22,763 bases of DNA from positions 1-22,763 of the forward strand of contig SHLN01000008.1 of NCBI GenBank assembly GCA_004283105.1. Direction: 5' to 3'. The stretch comes from Acidimicrobiia bacterium (GTDB taxonomy: Bacteria > Actinomycetota > Acidimicrobiia > Spongiisociales > SHLN01). Made by a program: the position numbers and the translations under genes. The stretch's first letter is position 1; each line of letters starts with the position of its first letter. The notes below the pieces were generated by a model. The model worked only from the letters and a program-made list of their open reading frames with translations. It did not search any database and was not told the DNA's origin. Positions 14,547 to 21,186 of the stretch are shown piece by piece.

Positions 14547-14957
14547 GTGGTCGAGCGCTTCCGGTCGGGTTCTCCGTATGAGGCAACGATTGGATTCTCG
14601 AGAGCCGTGCGGGTGGGGGATCGGATCCTCGTGTCCGGCACGGCTCCGGTCCCGCCCACCGGCGAGGCGGTTGCCGCGGGAGCCGGCGACCAGATGCGCC
14701 GGTGCGGGGAGATCATCGCCGCAGCCCTCACCGAGGCCGGTGCTTCACTGGAGCAAGTGGTTCGCACCCGAATGTTCATCACCGATCCCGCCGATGCCGA
14801 CGAGATCGGAGCCGTCCACGCCGAGCTCTTCAGCGAAGCCGCCCCCGCCGCCACCATGGTCGTCGTAGCCGCCCTCCTCGATCCAAAGTGGAAGGTGGAG
14901 ATGGAGGTGGAAGCACTTCTGCCTGAGCGTCCCTCGTCCCTCGTCCCTGGTCCCTAG
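14547..14957 (+). CDS. RidA/YjgF-YER057c family protein
   Basis: 136 residues of the RidA fold, a trimeric family whose best-known members hydrolyse reactive enamine/imine intermediates. Visible features are YEATIGFSRAVRVGDRILVSG, QMRRCGEIIAAALTEAGASL and the segment QVVRTRMFITDPADADEIGA. R128-type archetypal residue: an arginine is present in VVRTRMFI (the family Arg), while the C-terminal part reads KVEMEVEALLPE. It may therefore be an Rid subgroup member rather than a strict RidA deaminase. The last codons (encoding RPSSLVPGP) are formed by the first units of a 7-bp tandem repeat, so the C-terminus may have shifted by repeat expansion. GTG start is two bases after the AI-2E gene. Confidence 0.85.
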   Translation: MVERFRSGSPYEATIGFSRAVRVGDRILVSGTAPVPPTGEAVAAGAGDQMRRCGEIIAAALTEAGASLEQVVRTRMFITDPADADEIGAVHAELFSEAAPAATMVVVAALLDPKWKVEMEVEALLPERPSSLVPGP

Positions 14958-14979
14958 TTCCTGGTTCCTGGTTCCTGGT
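14931..14979 (+). repeat. 7-bp tandem repeat (seven units) over the ridA stop
   Basis: Seven consecutive heptamers run from 14931 to 14979: CCCTCGT, CCCTCGT, CCCTGGT, CCCTAGT, TCCTGGT, TCCTGGT, TCCTGGT. The first units are translated at the end of the RidA-like gene, the CTAG unit supplies its stop codon, and the rest lie in the intergenic region before rpsO. Unit length 7 is not a multiple of 3, so gain or loss of a unit would change the C-terminus. Confidence 0.9.
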
Positions 14980-15035
14980 GCGAGAGCCCATCGACCTCTT
15001 GGCACTAGCGGTGTTGTCGGTTACCCTCTTGGCTC

Positions 15036-15044
15036 TGCTACAGT
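15036..15044 (+). promoter_or_regulatory. Extended -10 promoter of rpsO
   Basis: TGC-TACAGT at 15036-15044 has the same extended -10 form as the rimP promoter. TTGTCG at 15014-15019 could be a weak -35, with a long 19-base spacer. Transcription would begin near 15051 and give a leader of about 25 bases that contains GGCGGAG before the GTG start. Confidence 0.5.
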
Positions 15045-15075
15045 TCCCGAAGCCGATTCCGGCGGAGTTCCCAAG

Positions 15076-15333
15076 GTGAATGACACCAAGACCATTATTG
15101 AAGAGTTCGGCAAGCACGCCACCGATTCCGGTTCGCCGGAAGTCCAGGTAGCGCTCATTTCCGAACGCGTAGCCCACCTCACCGAGCATCTGAAGGTCCA
15201 CGAAAAGGATCATCACAGCCGGCGGGGTTTGCTCATGCTGGTCGGGAAACGCCGTCGTCTCCTCAACTACCTGAAGGATCAGGATGTTGAGCGATACCGC
15301 AGTCTCATAGCCAAGCTGGGACTTCGTCGGTAA
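15076..15333 (+). CDS. rpsO: 30S ribosomal protein S15
   Basis: Primary 16S rRNA-binding protein of the central domain; 85 residues, close to the usual 88-89. Conserved parts are GSPEVQVALISERVAHLTEHL, the HHSRRGLLMLVGKRRRLLNYL core that contacts rRNA, and the C-terminal YRSLIAKLGLRR. The GTG start has GGAG at 15064-15067, eight bases upstream. It precedes pnp as in most bacteria, with a hairpin in the gap. Confidence 0.97.
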   Translation: MNDTKTIIEEFGKHATDSGSPEVQVALISERVAHLTEHLKVHEKDHHSRRGLLMLVGKRRRLLNYLKDQDVERYRSLIAKLGLRR

Positions 15334-15338
15334 CCGGG

Positions 15339-15360
15339 AAGGCGGCCGCCAGGCCGCCTT
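15339..15360 (+). terminator. rpsO-pnp intercistronic hairpin
   Basis: A perfect 9-bp stem (15339-15347 AAGGCGGCC with 15352-15360) and GCCA loop begins six bases after the rpsO stop. There is no T run, so it may be a partial terminator or, as in the E. coli rpsO-pnp gap, an RNase processing/stability hairpin. Confidence 0.6.
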
Positions 15361-15417
15361 CAACGCGAACAAGTCGCGAACAACGTGAGGACCCGGGTGG
15401 TTGTCAGTGGTGATCCC

Positions 15418-15447
15418 TTGTCACAACGAGGCATGACTACTGGTAAT
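15418..15447 (+). promoter_or_regulatory. Candidate pnp promoter
   Basis: TTGTCA at 15418-15423 (five of six to the -35 consensus) and GGTAAT at 15442-15447 (four of six to -10), with an 18-base spacer, lie 36 bases before the pnp start. This would let pnp be expressed apart from rpsO. The match is moderate. Confidence 0.35.
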
Positions 15448-15470
15448 TGGCCCGCTTCCTCCCCAACCAT

Positions 15471-15477
15471 AAGGAGA
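15471..15477 (+). promoter_or_regulatory. Ribosome binding site that decides the pnp start
   Basis: AAGGAGA lies five bases before the GTG at 15483 and points to that GTG. An in-frame ATG-like start at 15447 would place 12 non-conserved residues before the family start and has no such site. Confidence 0.85.
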
Positions 15478-15482
15478 GACGC

Positions 15483-17909
15483 GTGTCTGAATTCACCGTC
15501 AAGGGCCAGGTCGGAAACTCCGAGATAACACTCTCGGCCGGCAAGATTGCCCTCCAAGCCGATGGCGCCGTAACCGTCAACGTCGGCGACACCGAGGTCC
15601 TCGTGACCGCTACGGCATCCCGCCGCCTGCGTGAAGGAGCCGACTTCTTCCCGCTCACCGTCGATGTGGAAGAGCGCATGTATGCGGTCGGTCGCATTCC
15701 CGGATCCTTCTTCCGGCGTGAGGGCCGGGCCACCGAGCGGGCCATCCTCACCTGCCGCCTCATCGACCGGCCGCTGCGCCCGTCGTTCAAGGAAGGCTTT
15801 CGCAGCGAGACGCACATCATTGCCACCATCCTGCAGGTCGATCATGAGCACCCGTACGACGTGGCGGCACTCAATGGCGCCTCGGCGGCGCTCACGATCA
15901 GCCCGATTCCCTTCGAAGGCCCGCTGGCGGCAGTCCGCCTTGGGCTCAAGGACGGCAATTGGATGGCGATGCCGACCTACTCGGACATGGAGGGTGCCGT
16001 GTTCGACCTCACCGTCGCCGGCAAGCGCAACAGTTCCGGCGGCATCGACGTCGTGATGGTCGAAGCCGGAGCCACCGAGGACGCCTTGCGCCTCATCGAA
16101 GAGGGCCAGGCGCCCAGCGACGAGGCAACCGTTGCGCGTGGTCTCGAAGAAGCCAAGACCTACATCAGCCAGCTCATCGACATGCAGCTCGAGCTGGCGG
16201 CCAACTTCCATCCGGCCGAGGTCGAGTTCCCGCTCGTCACCGACTACACCTCCGAAGTGTTCGACCGGGTGTCGGCCGCCATTGGTGATCGTGCCATGGA
16301 GGTCATCACCGTCGCCGACAAGAAGGCCCGCAGCGAGGCACAGTCCGCCCTGGGCGAGGCGATCCAGGCCGAGCTCATCACCGAAGACACCGAAGCCGAC
16401 GAGGCCGGAATGATCAAGAAGGCGTTCGGGTCGGTCATGAAGCAGAAGATGCGCCAGCGGGTGGTCTCCGAAGGGGTACGCCTCGACGGGCGGGCCGCGG
16501 CCGACATCAGGGCGCTCGAAGCCGAAGTCGGCGTCCTCGACCGAACCCACGGCTCGGGTCTCTTCAAGCGCGGTGACACGCAGGTCCTCAACGTGACCAC
16601 CCTCGGCATGCTGCGGATGGAGCAGATGCTCGACACCATCGCACTCGAAGAGTCCAAGCGGTACATGCACCACTACAACTTCCCGCCCTACTCGACGGGC
16701 GAGACCGGCTTCATGCGCGGCCCCAAGCGTCGTGAGATCGGCCACGGGGCACTGGCAGAGAAGGCCCTGCTTCCGACCATCCCAACCGCCGACGACTTCC
16801 CGTACGCATTTCGGCTCGTGTCAGAAGTGCTGGCCTCGAATGGGTCGAGCTCAATGGCATCGGTGTGCGGATCGAGCTTGTCGCTCATGGACGCCGGTGT
16901 TCCGGTTGTCGCTCCCGTGGCCGGTATCGCCATGGGCCTCATCGCCCATGACGATGGCTTCGTCACCCTGACCGACATCCTCGGCGCCGAGGATGCCCTT
17001 GGTGACATGGACTTCAAGGTGGCGGGTACCGCCAACGTGATTACGGCACTTCAGCTCGATACCAAGATCGAGGGTCTGCCCGAAGAGGTGCTCACCGGCG
17101 CTCTCAACCAGGCCAAGGATGCCCGGCTCAAGGTGCTGGCCGCTATGCATGAGGCGATCGAAGGGCCCCGCGAGGAGCTGCGCCCCTTCACTCCCCGCAT
17201 CGAGGCGGTGCAGATCCCGCGCGACAAGATCGGCGAGGTCATCGGTCCCAAGGGCAAGATGATTCGTGAGATCGAGGAGGAGACGGGAGCAACGCTCGAT
17301 ATCGACGACGACGGAACCATCCGGGTGGGTGCCGCCGATCAGGAGTCGATGGAGAAGGCCAAGGACAAGGTCATGATGATCGCCTTCCCGCCCGAGGCCG
17401 AACTGGGCAAGGAGTACGAGGGCGAGGTCGTGAACATCACCAAGTTCGGTGCGTTCGTCAACATCCTTCCCGGCCGCGACGGCCTGTTGCACATCTCCAA
17501 GATCGGCGGCAACCGTCGGATCGACAACGTTGAGGACGTCCTCAGCCTGGGCGACAAGATCCAGGTCGTTGTTGGTGAGATCGACCGCAATGGCAAGGTG
17601 AGCCTGAACATGGCCGGTGAGCCTCCTGCCGCTGAAGGCGGCGGCGACGAGGACCGGGGCCGCGACCGTGACCGTGGTGAACGCGACCGTGGTGGTCGGG
17701 ATCGTGACCGTGGTGACCGGGGTGGCCGCGACCGGGATCGTGGACGCTCCGAGAGCCGCGACCGGTCCGACAAGGGCGAGGGAGGCGACGGCCGCCGTCG
17801 CCGTCGTCCCCGCCAGGACGGGGCCGCCGAACACCGGAGCGACTCCGGGGGAACCCGTCGCCGCGCCGCCAGCTTCGAGGACGAGTTCGAGAAGGGTCTC
17901 GACAACTAG
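15483..17909 (+). CDS. pnp: Polyribonucleotide nucleotidyltransferase (PNPase) with charged Arg/Asp/Gly tail
   Basis: Phosphorolytic 3'-5' exoribonuclease and RNA polymerising enzyme, a trimer at the heart of RNA decay. From GTG 15483 it has 808 residues. Two RNase PH-like domains are visible; the second has SNGSSSMASVCGSSLSLMDA and DILGAEDALGDMDFKVAGT from residue 498, with D504 and D510 matching the catalytic aspartates of E. coli PNPase. A KH domain has VIGPKGKMIREIEEETGA (about 586-603), and an S1 domain runs from ~642 (YEGEVVNITKFGAFV) to ~715. The final ~85 residues are a low-complexity tail of RDRDRG, RGGRDRDRG and later RRRRRP patterns, absent from E. coli but seen in kind in other actinobacterial PNPases. 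Such a tail may bind RNA or partners. Confidence 0.97.
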   Translation: MSEFTVKGQVGNSEITLSAGKIALQADGAVTVNVGDTEVLVTATASRRLREGADFFPLTVDVEERMYAVGRIPGSFFRREGRATERAILTCRLIDRPLRPSFKEGFRSETHIIATILQVDHEHPYDVAALNGASAALTISPIPFEGPLAAVRLGLKDGNWMAMPTYSDMEGAVFDLTVAGKRNSSGGIDVVMVEAGATEDALRLIEEGQAPSDEATVARGLEEAKTYISQLIDMQLELAANFHPAEVEFPLVTDYTSEVFDRVSAAIGDRAMEVITVADKKARSEAQSALGEAIQAELITEDTEADEAGMIKKAFGSVMKQKMRQRVVSEGVRLDGRAAADIRALEAEVGVLDRTHGSGLFKRGDTQVLNVTTLGMLRMEQMLDTIALEESKRYMHHYNFPPYSTGETGFMRGPKRREIGHGALAEKALLPTIPTADDFPYAFRLVSEVLASNGSSSMASVCGSSLSLMDAGVPVVAPVAGIAMGLIAHDDGFVTLTDILGAEDALGDMDFKVAGTANVITALQLDTKIEGLPEEVLTGALNQAKDARLKVLAAMHEAIEGPREELRPFTPRIEAVQIPRDKIGEVIGPKGKMIREIEEETGATLDIDDDGTIRVGAADQESMEKAKDKVMMIAFPPEAELGKEYEGEVVNITKFGAFVNILPGRDGLLHISKIGGNRRIDNVEDVLSLGDKIQVVVGEIDRNGKVSLNMAGEPPAAEGGGDEDRGRDRDRGERDRGGRDRDRGDRGGRDRDRGRSESRDRSDKGEGGDGRRRRRPRQDGAAEHRSDSGGTRRRAASFEDEFEKGLDN

Positions 17910-17937
17910 ACCGTCGAACAGCCAACGGCTCTAACAG

Positions 17938-17970
17938 CCCCCGGCCGCCTTCGGGCGCCGGGGGTTGTTC
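17938..17970 (+). terminator. Rho-independent-type terminator after pnp
   Basis: A long GC stem (17938-17949 with 17954-17964, 11 pairs and one bulged C at 17945) closes a TTCG tetraloop and is followed by TTGTTC. It begins 28 bases after the pnp stop and sits between convergent genes, so it can separate pnp from the SGNH gene on the other strand. Confidence 0.75.
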
Positions 17971-17980
17971 GGTGGAGTGG

Positions 17981-19030
17981 CTAGCCAACGGCCTCGACGA
18001 GGGCGTCGGCGACCATGGCGTTCACAATGGCGATCCCGGTCGAATTCACGTGCAGGAAGTCGTAGAACTCGTCGGTCGTCCATGGGTACTCGGTCAGGTC
18101 GACATACGTGAGGTCGTTCTCTGAGGTGAAGTCCGTCACCACCCGGCGGTAGGCGTCGTAGTCGGCGACGCCGTTGGGGTGCATGTCCAGATAGTCCTCA
18201 GCCACGAATGGCATCTCGACGACGACGACCTGGATGTCCTGTGATGCGAGTTGCTCGATGAGCCGGGTGAGCGCGTCGAGCTCGACGCCCCCGAGCGTGT
18301 AGTCGTTGAGGGCACGTTCTCTCGTGCGAGTGACGTCGAGCGGGCGGGGGTTGTACTCCTCGCCGGGGAGTACGAACTCACCGGTGTCGGGCCCGTCGGG
18401 GTTGTACTGGGTCACGAGCGAAGCCGGGTCGCGCAGGAACGGACTGATCCGCACCAGGGCAGAGGCCCGTGACGCCGCTTGCTGGACCTGCTGGCCGGTC
18501 GTCTCTTCACCCAGGAACCTGGCCCGCCCCCGCGAGTTCAGATACTTGTCGAACACCTCGGCGTTCGAGCTGCTGGCGTCGTTGAGGTCACGGCTCGTCA
18601 GCCCGATCACCACCGTGTCGGGGGCAATGAGGGGGACCACGACATTGAGTGTCCAATCCTCGGTCTGGCGCATCGAGGAACCATCCAAACCGGCGTTGAA
18701 GAATGTGCCGAGACCACTGCGGGCCTCGAGGTCATCGGTAACGAAGGCCGCATTGACCGAAGAATTGCCGATGAGCACGACGTCGGCGGTTTCGCCGGCC
18801 GCCGCCATCGCCTCCATCTCGCCCACCTTGCGGTCGGTCTGAGCGAAGTTCCAGTCCGGGTTGGGCAGACCACCCGATAGAACCCTGGCGACCAGTTCGG
18901 TGACCACGAGCACGGCCACGACGATGGCGACCGTCCTCGCCCCCGGGCGGCGCAACAGCGACGTCGGCTCCGGAAGAGGATCCAACAGGACGAGATCGTC
19001 GGCGGCGGTGGTGTCGGGCACGGCGCTCAT
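17981..19030 (-). CDS. SGNH/GDSL-like esterase-acetyltransferase partner of MBOAT (AlgX/DltD-like)
   Basis: 349 residues starting with ATG at 19030, which overlaps the MBOAT stop as ATGA; the open frame extending upstream to 19474 is a shadow. An N-terminal membrane helix (about 33-50) follows a short cytoplasmic part, so the main domain faces outward. The domain has an SGNH block I-like VVLIGNSSVNAAF (GNSS at 88-91, the likely nucleophile serine) and, near the C-terminus, EFYDFLHVNSTG with D324 and H327 in the Asp-x-x-His arrangement. These features match envelope O-acyl transfer proteins such as AlgX, AlgJ and DltD that act with MBOAT proteins. The acceptor polymer is unknown. Gene pair order MBOAT then SGNH is standard. 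Confidence 0.8.
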   Translation of the reverse strand: MSAVPDTTAADDLVLLDPLPEPTSLLRRPGARTVAIVVAVLVVTELVARVLSGGLPNPDWNFAQTDRKVGEMEAMAAAGETADVVLIGNSSVNAAFVTDDLEARSGLGTFFNAGLDGSSMRQTEDWTLNVVVPLIAPDTVVIGLTSRDLNDASSSNAEVFDKYLNSRGRARFLGEETTGQQVQQAASRASALVRISPFLRDPASLVTQYNPDGPDTGEFVLPGEEYNPRPLDVTRTRERALNDYTLGGVELDALTRLIEQLASQDIQVVVVEMPFVAEDYLDMHPNGVADYDAYRRVVTDFTSENDLTYVDLTEYPWTTDEFYDFLHVNSTGIAIVNAMVADALVEAVG

Positions 19031-20454
19031 CAGAATTGGAAGTAGATGAAGGGAACGGAACCGCCGCCGGTGAACACGATGAGGCCAACGAGCATGACCC
19101 CGTAGGCCAGCCCGCGGCTGAGCACGGGCCACTCGAGGGTGGCGGTCTGGTTTCGAGCCTGGCGCTGGGCGAGGTCGATGACGAAGCTCAGAAGACCGAG
19201 CGGGGCAAGCAGCGCCAGCATCTCGCCGGCCGCCACGAGATCCGGCACGCCGCCGCGCAATGTCGCGATGCCGGTCAGGTAGTCCCAGGCCTGAGTGAAG
19301 GAGTCGGCCCGGAAGAAGATCCACGAAAGGGCGACGAGATGGAACGTGACGAGCGTGGGAAGGATGTCGGCGGTCGTGAACGGATCGTCGGCTGCCTTCG
19401 GGCTCTTGTGGCGGAGGCTGCGGTGGGCGGCGAGATAGAGGCCGTGGAGACCGCCCCACACCACGAACGTCCACGCGGCGCCGTGCCAGAGTCCGCCGAG
19501 CAGCATCGTGATCATCAGGTTGCGATACGTGAAGATCGTGCCCCGGCGGTTGCCGCCCACGGTGATGTACAGGTAGTCGCGCAGCCAGGTCGAGAGCGAG
19601 ATGTGCCAGGTGCGCCAGAAGTGGGTGATGTTGCGCGAGAGGTACGGCTGGCGGAAGTTCTCCATCAGTTCGATTCCGAGCAACCGGCTGGTGCCCCGCG
19701 CAATTGCCGAGTAGCCGGCGAAGTCACCGTAGATCTGAAGCGAAAAGGCGTAGATCCCGAGCAGCAGGCGAAGCCATCCCCCCGATCCCGAACGGCCGAA
19801 TGCTTCGTTGACCATGGGAGCGAGACCGTCGGCGATCACAACCTTGCGGAAGAGCCCGAGCAGGATGAGGTATAAACCCGACCGGACCTCGGGGGCGGTG
19901 AGGCGGACACGGAGCTTCTCGATCTGGGGGAGGAGGCGGCTGGCCCGTTCGATGGGGCCGGCTACGAGTTGCGGGAAGTAGGCAACGTAGACGGCAAAGC
20001 CCAGCCAATTCGTGGTCGGCTGCATCTTCCCTCGATAGACGTCGATCGTGTAACCGAGCGTCTGGAAGGTGTAGAAGGAGATGCCGACCGGCAGGAGGAT
20101 GGTGAGGGTCGGCAGGTTGGGCTCCAACCCGATCGAATCGAGGGCGCCGGCCGTCGAGTCGATGAAGAAGTTGAAGTACTTGAAGAACGCGAGGATGCCG
20201 AGATTGACGGCGATGCTCACGAACATGAGCAGGCGACGCCCTCGTGCATCCTGCCGGGCGGCGATCCCCTGGGCCACGTAGAAGTCGGTGACGGTGGAAA
20301 GCACGATCAGACTGAGGAAGCGCCAGTCCCACCAGCCGTAGAAGATGTATGAGCCGACGAGCAGGAGCAGGTTCTGGCGCTTGCGCAGCACCGTCCAGTA
20401 GAGGATGAAGACGAGCGGCAGGAATACTGCGAACTCGAACGAATTGAAAACCAT
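19030..20454 (-). CDS. MBOAT O-acyltransferase, AlgI-like
   Basis: Membrane-bound O-acyltransferase that transfers acyl groups, usually acetyl, across the membrane to an extracellular polymer. The 474-residue protein has around ten or more hydrophobic helices and AlgI/DltB hallmarks: FNSFEFAVFLPLVFILYW at the start, LLPVGISFYTFQTLGYTIDV, YFPQLVAGPIER (159-170), FAGYSAIARGTSRLLGIEL, NFRQPYLSRNITHFWRTWHI and LLGGLWHGAAWTF with H324 as the catalytic-type histidine. ATG start has AGGAA about six bases upstream. Its 3' end overlaps the SGNH gene. The 135-base gap to the divergent imuA' must hold its promoter, which I could not pinpoint. Confidence 0.93.
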   Translation of the reverse strand: MVFNSFEFAVFLPLVFILYWTVLRKRQNLLLLVGSYIFYGWWDWRFLSLIVLSTVTDFYVAQGIAARQDARGRRLLMFVSIAVNLGILAFFKYFNFFIDSTAGALDSIGLEPNLPTLTILLPVGISFYTFQTLGYTIDVYRGKMQPTTNWLGFAVYVAYFPQLVAGPIERASRLLPQIEKLRVRLTAPEVRSGLYLILLGLFRKVVIADGLAPMVNEAFGRSGSGGWLRLLLGIYAFSLQIYGDFAGYSAIARGTSRLLGIELMENFRQPYLSRNITHFWRTWHISLSTWLRDYLYITVGGNRRGTIFTYRNLMITMLLGGLWHGAAWTFVVWGGLHGLYLAAHRSLRHKSPKAADDPFTTADILPTLVTFHLVALSWIFFRADSFTQAWDYLTGIATLRGGVPDLVAAGEMLALLAPLGLLSFVIDLAQRQARNQTATLEWPVLSRGLAYGVMLVGLIVFTGGGSVPFIYFQF

Positions 20455-20540
20455 CTAGTTCCTGTCGTGACCCCTGCCGCCCTGGTCGTCCCCCAGAAGC
20501 AGTCAGTGTACTTGGGTTTTCGGCCCCTACTCCTGGCCGG

Positions 20541-20569
20541 TTGAGGCACTCTCCAACCCCATTTGTAAT
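20541..20569 (+). promoter_or_regulatory. Candidate imuA' promoter
   Basis: TTGAGG at 20541-20546 and TGTAAT at 20564-20569 are separated by 17 bases (four and five of six to the sigma-70 type consensus). Transcription would start near 20576, in the middle of the LexA palindrome, so bound LexA would block it. Confidence 0.5.
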
Positions 20570-20587
20570 CGAACATATGTTCGATTA
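20566..20587. promoter_or_regulatory. LexA operator (SOS box), perfect 22-bp palindrome
   Basis: The 16-bp core TCGAACATATGTTCGA (20569-20584) fits the Gram-positive/mycobacterial LexA consensus with CGAAC and GTTCG half-sites. Symmetry extends three more bases on each side, to 22 bp. It ends two bases before the imuA' GTG and overlaps the predicted transcription start, a position for strict repression until DNA damage. It is 112 bases from the divergent MBOAT start and may not affect that gene. Confidence 0.92.
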
Positions 20588-20589
20588 CT

Positions 20590-21186
20590 GTGAACCGTCT
20601 TATGACGTTGGAGCTAGAGGCGGGAAAGGTGATCGGGCTGGTGGGAACTCCAGGGTTCGGTCTCACCCGGCTGGGAATAGGGCTGCTGCGAAACCAACCG
20701 GGGTGGGTGGCCTGTGTTGATGTGCGCGGGTGGATGAACCCGCTTGCTCTCTGGGAAATGGGTGTGGCAGCGGAACGGACGGTAGTGGTGCGGTGCCCCG
20801 ATGCCCGCCAGTGGCCGCAGGTCACCGCCGCCCTCGTCGAAGGCATGCAAGCGGTGTATGCCGAGATTCCGGCTGGAGTGACCACCCCCATGTTGCGCCG
20901 GCTCGGAGCACTCGCCCGGGCCCGGTCGACGTCGGTCGTGCTTCGCCCGATCGATGGTGACATCCCGGCCGGGATCACCCATCTGCGACTGGAGGCACAG
21001 GAAGTGGCCTGGGAGGGGGTCGAGCAGGGGAGGGGCCGTCTCCGAGAGCGGCGGTGCACCCTCATTGCCTCGGGCAAGGGAGTGGGGGGAATACGTCACA
21101 TATTCGAAGTGGAGGACGATGGCGCGGACACTATGCGTGTGGTTTCCCGATTGGCCGCTGCGGTGCCTGGACGCGCCGTCGGATAG
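20590..21186 (+). CDS. imuA': ImuA'-like RecA-related mutasome protein
   Basis: 198-residue protein in the position of ImuA', the RecA-fold accessory factor of the ImuA'-ImuB-DnaE2 error-prone repair complex. The N-terminus has LEAGKVIGLVGTPGFGLTRLG (P-loop region, ~19-27), in which the Lys-Thr/Ser of a working Walker A is replaced by Leu-Thr-Arg, so ATP hydrolysis is doubtful. Later parts (VACVDVRGWMNPLALWEMGV, ERTVVVRCPD, VVLRPIDG) follow RecA-like strands. GTG at 20590 is only two bases after the LexA palindrome; ATG at 20602 is an alternative. The 3' end overlaps imuB by 68 bases. The assignment rests on context and fold features. Confidence 0.8.
   Translation: MNRLMTLELEAGKVIGLVGTPGFGLTRLGIGLLRNQPGWVACVDVRGWMNPLALWEMGVAAERTVVVRCPDARQWPQVTAALVEGMQAVYAEIPAGVTTPMLRRLGALARARSTSVVLRPIDGDIPAGITHLRLEAQEVAWEGVEQGRGRLRERRCTLIASGKGVGGIRHIFEVEDDGADTMRVVSRLAAAVPGRAVG

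Noticed and set aside
19031..19474. Upstream extension of the SGNH protein into the MBOAT gene
   Set aside because: Arg/Pro/His-rich shadow of the MBOAT gene; the ATG at 19030 overlaps its stop and begins the expected N-terminal membrane region.
20954..21118. Upstream extension of ImuB inside imuA'
   Set aside because: No ImuB similarity; MARTLCVWFPDWPL at 21119 is the usual ImuB beginning with GGAGGA before it.
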